In this document: positions 11,936 to 22,554 of the stretch, piece after piece
Position numbering within the stretch: position 1 is the stretch's first letter
Layout of the letters: every line of letters starts with the position of its first letter
Origin: Ipomoea triloba
Taxonomy: Eukaryota > Streptophyta > Magnoliopsida > Solanales > Convolvulaceae
Direction of reading: 5' to 3'
Length of the DNA: 64,000 nt
Assembly: GCF_003576645.1 (NCBI RefSeq)
Contig: NC_044918.1
Location: forward strand, 25,039,113 to 25,103,112
Position numbers and translations under genes: made by a program
The notes under the pieces: model-generated
Told to the model about the DNA's origin: nothing
Database searches by the model: none
The model's input: the letters and a program-made list of their open reading frames with translations, nothing else

Positions 11936-12570
11936 TAGATATTAGATTTTGGATTTGGGTTATGTGATGTTTCATGCATAGTTATTACGACGCCCCGTTA
12001 AGTCGCGACACCCCTTGATCGTCTTGTTGCCTAGGAAATGTTAAAATTTGGGAGTCTTAAACCGAATCGAGCACCAAACCTGAAGGATGTTTGTATGGGG
12101 TGAGTGTGAATGTGAAGGTGGTAAAACAAAGAGTCAAGACTCCCCGAGTGTCGTGTCTCTCAAGGATGGCGAATGGGAACCGAATACGTGTGGCATTTAG
12201 GAAGTTGAAAGGTAAGAGTTACAAGAATCAAAGGTGGAGGTTTTGTTCATGGTTTGTTGAAGGTAAAAGGGATAGAAAATACAAAAGGTAAAAGGAAAAG
12301 GGGTGCATGCCAAAGTTAAGCCAAAGGATTGATTATCGTAGGTAGCTTGGAATTGGGTTTCGGGATTGATCTAGGGAGTCACGGTCTTTGTATTGAGTGG
12401 CGTCACACTCAAACTCTCAATCCTCATTCGGTTGAGGCATTTTATCGAACACTTAGTCTACCACTCCTCTCGGATCTCGTCCTCTCGGACTAAGAGCGGA
12501 GATATAGATGAGTTGGGCTCGTGAGAGGCCGCTATCGCGCACACTCTCACTTCCACTAGGTTCACTAGCT

Positions 12571-12696
12571 ATCCCGGCCGGAAATAGAAGCAAAGATTGA
12601 ACAACATCATCTATCCCGGCCGGAAATAGAAGCAAAGATTGAACAACATCATCCATCCCGGCCGGAAATAGAAGCAAAGATTGAACAACATCATCC
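12571..12696. repeat. Three tandem copies of a 42-bp unit
   Basis: The phrase atcccggccggaaatagaag occurs at 12571, 12613 and 12655, period 42. The period is a multiple of three, so a minus-strand frame reads a 14-residue repeat through it. Nothing else supports a protein. Confidence 0.9.
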
Positions 12697-13035
12697 ATAC
12701 AAAACATCAATCATACTCCCACAATACAAACATCATCCATACAAAACATCAATCATACTCCCACAATACACAAGATCATAAGATATAATATAAGCATCAA
12801 TCCATAGATCAACAAGGGCACACACGCCCAAACTACTCTACTCTAACATACTAAAGAAACAAGGAAAACCCAAACTACTCTACTCTAACATACTAAAGAA
12901 ACAAGGAAAAGATATGAAATCTCAAAGAAGCAAATACTAGATAAAGAAATGGATAGAATAGTTACCACCCTCAAGAGGGGGAAGTCTTTTATGGATAGAA
13001 TAGTTACCACCCTCAAGAGGGGGAAGTCTTTTACA
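12697..13035. repeat. Series of two-copy tandem duplications
   Basis: Three further, unrelated duplications follow the 42-bp array. They are a segment containing acaaaacatcaatcatactc (near 12698 and 12738), a segment containing actctaacatactaaagaaa (near 12840 and 12883), and a segment containing agaatagttaccaccctcaa (near 12954 and 12997). Confidence 0.85.
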
Positions 13036-14275
13036 CTTTGTCTTTGAAATCCAATCTTCCTCCTTGCCCTTGAAGCTAATCTAATCTAAGAGAAGAGGAA
13101 TTTCCCCCAAGAGGGGAGAAAATCCCTAAGAAAACCTAATCTAAGCTATTGTATGCTAAAATCTTATTTTATCTACTCTTTTCTACTGCCTAGGGCTTGG
13201 GATAATGATCCTTATATAGGGGGAACAAAATAGGGGCAAGATAGACAATTTCCGCGCAGCAGATTTTTAGGGCATCACAGGGGTCTCGACGCGTCGAGCC
13301 CTGAAGAAATATTTTCCGCGATCTTCCACACGCGTGGTGGAGGTCGTGGGGGGTTACTGGAATGTTTCCACGCCCCTCCACACGCGTGTGAGGCTGCGTG
13401 GGAGGCTCCTGCTTCGCGGTTTCTCCATTTTCTTCTCAGTTTTGGCCTTAAGTCCTCCTTTTGGCTGTAGAATACCTTAAAAACATCTTCCACACTTTCG
13501 TTAGAAGTTTTGGTGACATCTGAGTCTAAATGCATGATATTCTTATGAAATGGGTAATAAACTATACAATTCTAGCCCTTAAATGACCCTTAAAATAGGC
13601 TATTCTTGGTGCTTATCAAAACCGAATTAAATTCGAATCGAAACCGAATCATTGCAATTGCATTTGGTAAATTTTAATGTGCTCAATGCACCTCCGGTTG
13701 ACCCGTTCTAACGAATCCGGATCCGGTTGACGACTTGACCCGTTTTATCGAATGTAAGTATTCATTTTCGATTTTAGTTCAAATAGTCTAACCCGCCCGA
13801 TAAGCCCGACAACCCGAAGGTTAGGGTTAGGGCTAACCCGAATCCGAGATTAAAATAATAATTAACCGACAACCCAACAGGACTAGCCCGAAACCGACAG
13901 GGCTGGCCCGATTGACATCCCTAACAAAAAGTGCATTCGAAGGCACAAAGGTGTGCAATCGAAGCTATCATGGTACCAAAAAGGGGAGTTATTCAACTTA
14001 AGTGTTATTAAAGTAACTAGTATTTTCGCTCGTGCGTTGCACGGATTGAATTTGTTATAATATTTTAAGAATATTTGAAATAAAGGACCTTGTGTATCCT
14101 ATATATATTGCCAAACTAAAATTTATATATTCTGTAGCAACTAAATATTTAAAGTATTAATAAGGATGCATGTATATTTAATATTATTTTGGTATGATAA
14201 AATGTTTCTTGACAAAAGATTTAAAATTGGCATTGATGAATGTATACTATTAGAAATTTAGTATAATAAAAAGAA

Positions 14276-14949
14276 GGGAAAATGTTCAAATACACCCCTG
14301 AACTTTACTCAAAAGTGCAATTAGGCCCTCAAACTTTACAAAGGTACAATTAAACACTTGAACTTGACGTTTTGAGGCATCTAAACCCAATAACCGGTTA
14401 TTCTATGTGAATAACCGGTCATTTTAAATTCCGGCGAGAAATTTGTATTCCAGCAAGAATTGCTTTTTCCAGCGACGCTAAATTTTATTATTATTTTTTT
14501 TAAAAAGGGCGTTGTCGGCGACCTTGGTCGCCATTGGAGAAGACGACCAGAAGTCGTCTTCTCCATTGGAGCGGACGAACTCTGGTCAACCTCTGGTCGT
14601 CGTCACCATTGGAGAAAACGACTAGAGGGGTCGTCTTCTCCATTGGAGAGGACGACCAGTCCGGTCGTCCTCTCCAGGGGAAGACGACTGGTCGTCGTCT
14701 TCTCCAGGGGAAAACGACGTCCGATCGTCTTCTCCGGGAGAAGACTAAGTATTTTCGGCTGTTTTTTTTTTTCCGACGGTGGTGACCGGTGGTCAAGTCA
14801 ATAATTTACCGGTAACCTGTTGGTTACCGGTAAATTGGATTTATTTGACTCATTTTGAGAAGTTCAAGTGTTTAATTGTACCTTTTTAAAGTTTGAGGGC
14901 TTAATTGCACTTTTGAGTAAAGTTCAGGGGTGTATTTAACCCTTTTCCC
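14276..14949. mobile_element. Mutator-type MITE with long inverted ends
   Basis: Long imperfect terminal inverted repeats, about 90 bases, begin GGGAAAATG on the left and GGGAAAAGGG on the right. Both continue through aaatacacccctgaacttta. The flanks are a perfect 9-bp TSD, TAAAAAGAA, at 14267-14275 and 14950-14958, which is diagnostic of Mutator-like transposition. No transposase. The centre is a GC-rich array of palindromes. Confidence 0.85.
14515..14750. repeat. Array of imperfect palindromes in the MITE core
   Basis: Units of about 30 bases of the form ggagaagacgacc...tcgtcttctcc are repeated, separated by catt or agggg. Each can fold on itself. The symmetry makes both strands open in several frames with matching low-complexity peptides, so I treat those frames as artefacts. 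Confidence 0.75.
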
Positions 14950-15003
14950 TAAAAAGAAATAAAAACACATCTAGTATAGAATAAGATTTAAAGAAGAATT
15001 ACC

Positions 15004-15284
15004 AATTAGCAGATTGCTATCCACTTCTCCGGGAGCCTTCAATGATCCAAAATCATTGAGTTTGAACATGTGTTTGGGAAAGACAGATTCATCTAGATCG
15101 GAAGCGCTAATCAAAGTGTCGTGGTTCGCTTTCATCATATATTTATGCTCGCACGACTTAAACCTCATGCGATACGTTTGCACAACGAAATTGTGAATAT
15201 CATGGACTTCCCCTTCCTTCAAGAGTTTCTTGAATTTAACCACAAACTCTTTAGAGATTTGTAAATGGATACAACTTCCCTGAA
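15004..15284 (-). pseudogene. Exon relic of an RPA1-like (DUF223 type) gene
   Basis: The minus strand is open through FVVKFKKLLKEGEVHDIHNF and on through NHDTLISASDLDESVFPKHM. This fits my recollection of the first OB-fold exon of the plant replication-protein-A large-subunit-like proteins that occur as large families and in Helitrons. A splice-acceptor-like cttcag precedes it and a donor-like ggtaatt follows LLIGN. Only this exon is present, and no start codon or further exons were found. It lies inside the Helitron in the Helitron's own orientation, so it could be the remnant of the element's own RPA gene or a captured host fragment. Confidence 0.6.
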
Positions 15285-15363
15285 GAAAGAAAAAAAGAAG
15301 AATATTGTAATGCTCTCCAGGTGCAAATATTAAATATGACTACAGTGTTCACTACAAAATGCC

Positions 15364-17135
15364 AACCACCGCAAAATTTCTATTTGATGAATATTTATAA
15401 TACGAATAGACGGAGGAATTGTAGAGGAATTGTAGTATACGAATTGTATTGGAATTGTAGTATAGGAATTGTAGAATAGTAGACTTTATTTTGTAGTATT
15501 GGATTTCGTGTTTTAATAGCAGATTTATTTGATACGAATTGTATTGAAATTGTAGTATATGAATTGTATTGTTTTAATATTATTCTTTTGTTTATACGAA
15601 TTGTATTGGAATTGTATTGTTTTAATATTATTCTATTATTTTAATTGTTTTAATGTACAATATTTTGGGCGGGAATGGAGATTTCGTTTTGGAGGATTTT
15701 GTTTTTATATATATAAAGATTTTCCTCTAATTCATAGAATAAAATTCGGCCACGATATAGGCACAATCTGTTCTCTCTAATTTATATACACTTTTAAACT
15801 TAATAGCGTTTACCTAGGAGTCATGGAGTAAACGCTCCAGTGTCTGTTGGTTGATTGTGGAATGTGGATATTCCCTTGACAAATAACAACGCATTAGCCA
15901 GAGTCTAATACAACTCCTTCTCGTCTTGGTAGATAGGTCGGAAGCAGAGACAAAAACATACCCCATTAGTGAAAGAACAATATTGTTGAAAGATTTGCGT
16001 GACAATATCGTTTTACTATTTTGATTTGTGTGAGCAGGTTATAAAATTTCTAATTGATGAATGTATTTATAATACGAATAGACGGAGGAATTGTAGTATA
16101 GGAATTGTAGAGGAATTGTAGTATACGAATTGTATTGAAATTGTAGTATAGGAATTGTATAATAGTAGACTTTATTTTGTAGTATTGGATTTCGTGTTTT
16201 AATAGCAGATTTCTTTGATACGAATTGTATTGGAATTGTAGTATAGGAATTGTATTGTTTTAATATTATTCTATTGTTTATACGAATTGTATTGGAATTG
16301 TAGTGTAGGAATTGTATTGTTTTAATATTATTCTATTATTTTAATTGTTTTAATGTACAATATTTTGGGCGGAAATGAAGATTTCGTTTTGGAGGATTTT
16401 GTTTATATATATATAAGATTATATTATATATTATATTATATTATAGATAGATTATAGATAGATATAGATTTTATTGTTGATTCTAATTGATGACTACAGG
16501 TATACTAATACGAATGGAGGGAGTATTATAACAATGTACTAATCCTAATGTATAACAATGTTTTGATGCTATAGGATTTCGTGTTTTAATATTATTGTAG
16601 TTTTAATATTATTTTATTGTTTTAATTGTTTTAATGTACAATAATTTGGGCGGGAAATAGGATTTTGTTTTTATATATATAAAGATAAAGATTATATTAT
16701 AGATAGATTATAGATTATAGATAGATATAGATAGATATAAATTTTATTGTTGATTCTAATTGATGACGGCAGGTATACTAATACGAATGGAGGGAGTATT
16801 ATAACAATGTACTAATCCTAATGTATAACAATGTTTTGATGCTATAGGATTTCATGTTTTAATATTATTGTAGTTTTAATATTATTTTATTATTTTAATT
16901 GTTTTAATGTATAATATTTTGGGCGGGAAATAAGATTTCGTTTTGGAGGATTTTGTTTTTATATATATAAAGATAAAGATTATAACAATGTAATAATCCT
17001 AATGCATAACAATGTTTTGATGTTATAGGATTTCGTGTTTTAATATTATTGTACTTTTAATATTATTTTATTGTTTTAATTGTTTTAATGTACAATATTT
17101 TGAGCGGGAAATAGCATTTCGTTTTGGAGGATTTT

Positions 17136-17166
<31 letters not shown>

Positions 17167-17351
17167 GATATAGATTATAACAATGTACTAATCCTAATGC
17201 ATAACAATGTTTTGATGTTATAGGATTTCGTGTTTTAATATTATTGTACTTTTAATATTATTTTATTGTTTTAATTGTTTTAATGTACAATATTTTGAGC
17301 GGGAAATAGGATTTCGTTTTGGAGGATTTTGTTTATATATATATATATAGA
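15364..17351 (-). repeat. Tandemly iterated Helitron 5' region
   Basis: Six related blocks each contain acaatatttt followed by a ggcggga-type motif, atttcgttttggaggatttt and a TATA tract. The motif lies at 15667, 16367, 16648, 16921, 17102 and 17297. The last four blocks also share an acaatgt start at 16531, 16803, 16984 and 17180 (spacings 272, 181, 196). The first two are longer and carry an extra gtagtataggaattgta minisatellite. The rightmost block is the true 5' terminus of the Helitron. Confidence 0.8.
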
Positions 17352-17945
17352 TTACCCTTACAAATCGTTTGTAAATCTCACTAATTTCATTAGAAATTTA
17401 ACCATACGTTGTTAAAAAGAATGCAAAAGATATAACAAAATTGGCATATAATTATGCACTTGAAGAAACACAAATGTGAACTTGAAGGCACCAAAATGTG
17501 CACTTGAAGGTTAAAGTTCTACACTCAAAGGCACAAAGATATGCAATTGAAGCAATTATGGTACCAGAAAGGGGAGTTATTCAACTTAAGATTTATTGAA
17601 GCAATTACCCTTACAAATCGTTTGTAAATCTCACAAATTTCATTATAAATTTAGTTATACGTTATTGAAAAGAAGAAAAAAGTTATAATAAACATTGACT
17701 CATAATTGTGCGTGAAGACACAAAAATGTGCATTTGAAGGCATAGAAATGTGCACTCAAAGGAAAAATTATATATTGAAACAAAACATATTCACTCGAAG
17801 AAGGAAAATGTGCACTCGAAGAAGGAAAAATGTGCATTCAAAGGTAAAGACAATCTGACTTACTTACACAAAATTACCATAATACCACTGCATTTTTTTT
17901 TAATTGTCTTCATTCTAGAACCCTTAATCTAGACTGAATCAATGG
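17352..17945. repeat. Host repeat with ~257-bp tandem duplication
   Basis: The phrases tggtaccaaaaaggggagtt (from 13972) and tggtaccagaaaggggagtt (from 17559) mark two copies. Subtracting the Helitron gives a unit of about 257 bp. Both copies include many variants of tgtgcacttgaaggcacaaa. The second copy is the unoccupied Helitron site. No ORF. Confidence 0.7.
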
Positions 17946-17996
17946 ATGAGATTAAATCCTATTTTTCACCTAAGCTATCTTTTGAATTTGATGTGT

Positions 17997-18060
17997 TTTA
18001 TATATATATATATACATGTGTGTGTGTGTGTGTGTGTATACACACACATATATATGTGTG

Positions 18061-18110
<50 letters not shown>

Positions 18111-18337
18111 CATATATATGTATATATATGTATATGTATATACATATATATACATATGTATATGTATATACATATACATATGTATATGTATGTATATATG
18201 TACATATATACATACATATACATATACATATATGTACATATATATATATATATATATGTATGTATATGTACATATATATATATATATGTATGTATATATG
18301 TACATATATACATACATATACATATGTATATATATAT

Positions 18338-18385
<48 letters not shown>
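17997..18385. repeat. Long TG/TA/CA microsatellite
   Basis: About 390 bases of alternating purine-pyrimidine sequence, (TG)n, (CA)n, (TATG)n and (AT)n. It opens all frames as Tyr/Ile/His/Thr peptides, none of which is a gene. Such tracts can adopt Z-DNA or cruciform forms. Confidence 0.95.
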
Positions 18386-18390
<5 letters not shown>

Positions 18391-19128
18391 GTAATAGTAT
18401 GTAGTTAATTCTAAAAGTTTTTATAATTGTAGTTAACATTTTACTATTTTTAGTTCTAAAATAATAAGTTTATTTGAAAAAAAATTTAACAATTTTGTTA
18501 CTAAATTTAAATATTTTTTATTGTTTTATATTTTAATAAAACTCGTGAATTTTATTATTTTATTATGTGTAAATAATTTAAATATTATTAATAGTTTTTG
18601 AAATTTTCTAATAATAAGATAATAAGCGACCCATAGTGGATACCTGCATTTGGTGGGGTGTGGTGAGTTTTGATAAAATCCACTCAATGCGGGTCGAGGG
18701 TAAAGGTAGATAAAAAAATATAAGAGTGGATTGAGTGGTGGATGTAGCCTTGATCTATCCTTGACCCATTGCCATAACTATGTTTGATCTTCATATCACT
18801 TTGGATTACATACGTGAAATATTCAGTGTACATAATTTAAATAGAAAAAAAAGGAAATTATTACATCGACTCCTATTTCTTGCTCCTAGTTTTTACTCTC
18901 TCACACAAATATTTGATGTAGGTATTTTTCTTGGGACTCACATAATAAAATATTCAATCCTTGTTTTCCATATCATGAAGTAAAAGTGGGAGAGTATAAT
19001 TTGACAGTGTGTATAGTATAACTCAAAAAAAAAAAATGCATGATGCAATGGCATTCTAATTTTTTTTTTTTATTTGCAAATTCACTTGTAGTGGTCTTCG
19101 CTTAGATTTTGGAGGAGGACCATGGTGA
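18386..19128. other. AT-rich stretch without gene
   Basis: No credible frame. At about 18625-18775 there are repeated phrases on the themes gggtcgag and gacccattgcc, which resemble the worn end of a hAT-type element, but no inverted partner was found. An (AAT)n tract lies at 19154-19172, inside the adjoining LTR. Confidence 0.4.
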
Positions 19129-20961
19129 TGTAATGACATATTTTCAAATATAAAAAATAATAATAATAATAATAGTCTAACAAGTTGTTTTAAGTACTAT
19201 TCTTCCTAGGCCCAAATTATAATTTAATTGGTTAAGTGTTGTTTGGGCTTAGTCTTTCTTTGGGACCAATAAAAATTGTATTATCTCTAAGCTTAAGAAG
19301 TCCAATAGGAGGAAAAAGAGATCACATTAGTTTCTTGAAACTTAATAGAGAAGAAAGGGGGGAGACACATCTCATTTAGGGTTCCTGTGGACTTACGTAG
19401 CAAGGGGGAAAACAGAGAAGGGTTGGATTCAGTGCTCAACAAGACAATCAAGGTAAATAATTTAGATTTTGATGTTAAAGAAGAAAAAACCTAGCTTCCC
19501 TGTTAATGTTGCTGTGTAGTTCGAAGCTCAGGATGAGAATTTGTGCTAGTGAAAAAATCTAGATTGTCATTTTTTAAAAGTGGGTTTTGTGATTACTTTA
19601 GTAAGATGATGTCCTATTTTATTATTTCATTTCCCTTACAAATCTATGCTTTATTACCCATATTATGGGCTGATTTTCTCCTTAATGAGCTAAATCTTCC
19701 TAGCTTGTTAAGCTTTTGGTAGTACTTGTTTCAAGAAGGGTAATAGAGATTTTAGGCTCCTTTATCTATATTTTTGGGTTGTTGCTTGGTGTTGGGAAAA
19801 CATGATTGTTTATAAATTACAAGAAGAATGTGTAAATATTTGGAATATTAGTAAGTTATAATGGTGTATGTATTTGATAGGTGACCGTGAAGGTTAGTGC
19901 GTAAAGGGATTTCTATGCTTAAAAGCTTACTAAGGTAAGGAAACTTGGTACTTACTTACTCATTGTAACTTATATACCATATCCTAAGCGATTGCAAAAT
20001 ATTGAAGCTATTCTTGAATATGGGCATGAGTTATATGGTAAAGTATTAGTACATTACTAATGAAAATTTGAGAACTTGATATATATGTTTTAAGGTTGAT
20101 CATGGTGTGTATATATATATTCAAGTGTATTAATCATATTGGTGGTCTAACCACCCTTGTCTTTGACTTGGAATGTTCCATTGATTCCCCATTGGTGGTC
20201 TAGCTTGCCACCCTTGATTTGGAACATTCCCTTGATTTTAATTGGTAGAATTGCTACCTTTGACTAAATCAATTTTTCTAAATTGATCTTGGCTCGTACT
20301 ATGAGTATAAAATAGTTCTCAAGTAAAACGGGGAGGTAGGTATGTAGTATCTTTATTTATATTTATTTTATTTATGTTATTTGAGCATCGAACTATGATT
20401 TATGACTTGAAGGAGAACTCTAGAATTGATACTCATATGCGAGTAAATTGTATTTGAATGCTAAAGCTTTTAATATTCAATTTACTTTACATCTTATGTT
20501 ATCTTATCTATTTGTGGTCCTCTTTATTCTCTATACTTGATTTGGTAGAGAAGTGTCATATGATTATTAAGCTTTTGAACTCACTCGTGTGTTTCATGTT
20601 TTCCGAATAGGTTGTTGATCGAGGTTAAGACAAGGGAGGTCATTTTTTGGGATTAAAGGCTCTAGGATATTAGTCTAGTGCCTTGTGTTAGATGGGGACT
20701 CCTAATCTTTTTGTGGAGATCAACCTCCATAGTGGACCTTGGATTCCTTGTTATAGATTTTAGACCATGTCTCTACGCTTAAATGTATATATTATACTTC
20801 CTATTAAGCAATCTTTGGGAGAAGAAACTTTAAGATCAAGCAGTTGTTTAGGTTATATTATGGATGATATTTTGTTTAGCAGGCTTCGTATTATAGCGAT
20901 TTTTTTTTGTTTTTTTGTCCTACTAATACGGCCGGGTTACGCTAATATTTGGGGCGTGACA
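19129..20961 (+). mobile_element. Tekay/Del-like Ty3/gypsy solo LTR
   Basis: The segment starts TGTAATGACAT and ends GGGGCGTGACA, 1833 bp. It is flanked by the TSD GGTGA at 19124-19128 and 20962-20966. The GGGGCGTGACA terminus is typical of chromovirus (Tekay/Del) LTRs. No primer-binding site follows, so this is a solo LTR. Around 20137-20260 three degraded copies of a unit containing attggtggtctaaccaccctt are arranged in tandem. The frame spanning its right end is spurious. Confidence 0.85.
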
Positions 20962-21234
20962 GGTGATCCCTTATCCCTAAATTTGGACGAATTTTTTAAA
21001 TTCTATTTTATTCATCATAATATTTGTGTGTTTTATGAGATAATAGTAATTGAAGCATGTGCTCCATTTCAATAATTATGGACTATAGTCTCTTTTTTAT
21101 TGAGTGACGCGAAGATTCAGACACATGACCTTTGGCATGGGGCTGACTTTGATAACAAATTGAAGCATGTAATTTCATCTCAATTATAAGCCTAAACTGA
21201 TAATTGAATTGCACATTTATGTTTATATATTAAA

Positions 21235-21270
21235 CTAGTTTTTCACGCGGATTGCGCGAATGAGATAATG
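21235..21270 (-). mobile_element. Helitron-type 3' terminus
   Basis: On the minus strand a 7-bp hairpin (TTCGCGC/GCGTGAA, one G-T pair) is followed after eight bases by CTAG at 21235-21238. The base on the left is A. This is the same layout as the proven Helitron end at 14017. The matching 5' end was not located, so the element's extent, perhaps including the RNase H-like ORF, is unknown. Confidence 0.45.
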
Positions 21271-21948
21271 TCCAATCCTATATATCAATTATTTTTATTG
21301 TCAAGATTGATGTTGATTTTGCCTTTAATCCAAACAGGTTGATTGTAGAAAATGAATGAATTATAAATTTATATTAGTTCTAATATATTTAAAGAATGCA
21401 CAATAAGTATATTTTACATACAAGATTATATTAATGAATGTTGCAACGGTAGTTATTTTTCAAATTTCTTTTTTTTTTCTAAATTTGAAAGATTGATTCC
21501 AACAATGTTGTAGTCTCAACATCTTTTCAATGTATCAAGTGTGTCACAATGTTCGATTGCCCTATATTGACATTTTTAATAATGAGTTTTAAATCAATTT
21601 ATTGGGTTATTTGAATGTCTTCTTTGTCAACAAATCATCTCTAAGTAGCTAATATGATTGGATAAATTTTTTTAAAATTGTTTTCCATGTTATTAACATA
21701 ATACTTGGTAAATAAATATGTAACATTATTTTTTTAGTATAACTTTGATATTTAATTTCAATATAGTGTAAAAAAAATGAACAATGTAGTAAATATAGTT
21801 AATTAATAAATTTGAAGGTAATCAATCTTTGTATTGTAGAAAATATAGACAATATAACTAATGAAATTATATCTTTTTTTAAAATTTTTATAATGAATAT
21901 TTTTTTTTGAATAAAGGCATTGTATACATCGAATTATAAATTAAAGAT

Positions 21949-22554
21949 ATGCATATGCATTATTTTTTTTTTGTTGTAACTACTAATTTATTTAATTTAA
22001 TAAGAGTAATAAAGTGGGATACTGTTCATGCCGACACTGTAGTAGCGCCGCAACACCCGCACAGGTGTTATGTCGATGCAGGTTATCACGTCAGTTCTAT
22101 GAAGGCCCCTTTCGGAGTTGTGCTGCTGTCACACGATGGGGAGTTCATTGCGGCTTGCGCGGGGCGATTACCAGACTGCTTCTCACCTTTGATGGCGGAG
22201 GCTCTCGCGTGCAAGGAGGTTTTGTCATGGCTACGGCGCAAAGGAGTGCTACACGTTCGCCTACATACGGACTGTTCACAGCTCCAAAGCGGTCTAACAG
22301 CGGTGCGCTCTGCTTTCCGGTCTTATGCGGGGTTTGCTATTGATGCTTGCAAAGCTGCTATGTCCACGTTTAGTCAGTGCCACGTTAGGTTGATTTCTAG
22401 ATTGGCAAACATTAGTGCTCATACTCTCGCCACTATGGCTTTTAATCATTTAGAAACTATGTACTGGTACTTTGTCCCTCCTGATTCTATTTGTGCGTTT
22501 TTGCATGGTTGCTTTGCTTTCAAAAAAAAAAGTGGGATGCTTACTTTTGAATAA
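21949..22554 (+). CDS. Free-standing RNase H-like (RVT_3) domain protein
   Basis: A 201-codon frame encodes an RNase H fold of the LINE-derived RVT_3 type. YVDAGYH carries the first acidic residue (D43). AEALACKEVL carries E84, HTDC carries D108, and the closing NISAHTLA has the His found at that place in many plant members. The strand order and spacing fit the family, and the core from about residue 38 to 165 is unbroken. The first 30 residues are hydrophobic low-complexity, so the true start may be later or in an upstream exon. The segment is clearly more GC-rich than its surroundings. No reverse transcriptase precedes it. It may be a LINE 3' relic, a domesticated gene or cargo of the adjacent Helitron-like element. 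Catalytic residues are visible; expression cannot be judged. Confidence 0.6.
   Translation: MHMHYFFFVVTTNLFNLIRVIKWDTVHADTVVAPQHPHRCYVDAGYHVSSMKAPFGVVLLSHDGEFIAACAGRLPDCFSPLMAEALACKEVLSWLRRKGVLHVRLHTDCSQLQSGLTAVRSAFRSYAGFAIDACKAAMSTFSQCHVRLISRLANISAHTLATMAFNHLETMYWYFVPPDSICAFLHGCFAFKKKSGMLTFE

Larger units (their letters stand above)
12081..13618 (-). mobile_element. Athila-type solo LTR inside the hAT element
   Basis: On the minus strand it runs TGATAAGCACC...CCTTCA, with TG...CA ends, 1538 bp. It is flanked by the TSD AAACC at 12076-12080 and 13619-13623. It resembles the Athila-type LTR at 31624-32952 in three ways: the TGATAAG start, the palindrome-like cacacgcgtg motifs, and the shared phrase gactccccgagtgtc (near 12138 here, reverse complement near 32870 there). 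No internal region remains. It carries a run of separate local tandem duplications at 12571-13035. Confidence 0.85.
11154..13923. mobile_element. Non-autonomous hAT element
   Basis: The ends are perfect 19-bp terminal inverted repeats beginning TAGGGATGTCAATCGGGCC. They are flanked by the 8-bp TSD ACAAAAAG at 11146-11153 and 13924-13931. An 8-bp duplication and a TAGGG start define the hAT superfamily. The first 180 bases and the last 130 are packed with the subterminal motif agcccga/cccgataa in both orientations. No transposase is present. The interior holds a 175-bp triplication and a reverse-oriented Athila-type solo LTR. Without that LTR the element would be about 1.2 kb. Confidence 0.9.
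14017..17351 (-). mobile_element. Helitron with RPA-like exon relic
   Basis: On the minus strand the element starts TCTATATATATATA (right end, 17351). It ends with a short hairpin (CGTGC...GCACG) about ten bases before a terminal CTAG (left end, 14017). Those are the ends expected of a Helitron. The flanks are A on the left (14016) and T on the right (17352), the standard A|T insertion without target duplication. The host sequence is present again, without the element, at 17549-17650, where the join falls between A17604 and T17605. That unoccupied copy independently proves both boundaries. Inside are a Mutator-type MITE, an RPA-like exon relic and a tandemly iterated 5' region. No Rep/helicase is visible, so the copy is non-autonomous. 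Confidence 0.85.

Noticed and set aside
12453..12710. Minus-strand frame with a 14-residue repeat
   Set aside because: It is a by-product of the 42-bp DNA triplication inside a solo LTR.
14460..14804. Matching Arg/Ser/Gly-rich frames on both strands
   Set aside because: Mirror frames produced by the palindromic core of the Mutator-type MITE.
17942..18439. Several overlapping long frames on both strands
   Set aside because: They come from the TG/TA/CA microsatellite and encode only Tyr/Ile/Val/Cys/His/Thr low-complexity peptides.
18625..18775. Worn hAT-type end
   Set aside because: Only one side resembles a terminus. No inverted partner or 8-bp duplication was found.
20767..21075. 102-codon plus-strand frame
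   Set aside because: It crosses the proven right end and target duplication of the solo LTR at 20961, so it is not an ancestral gene.
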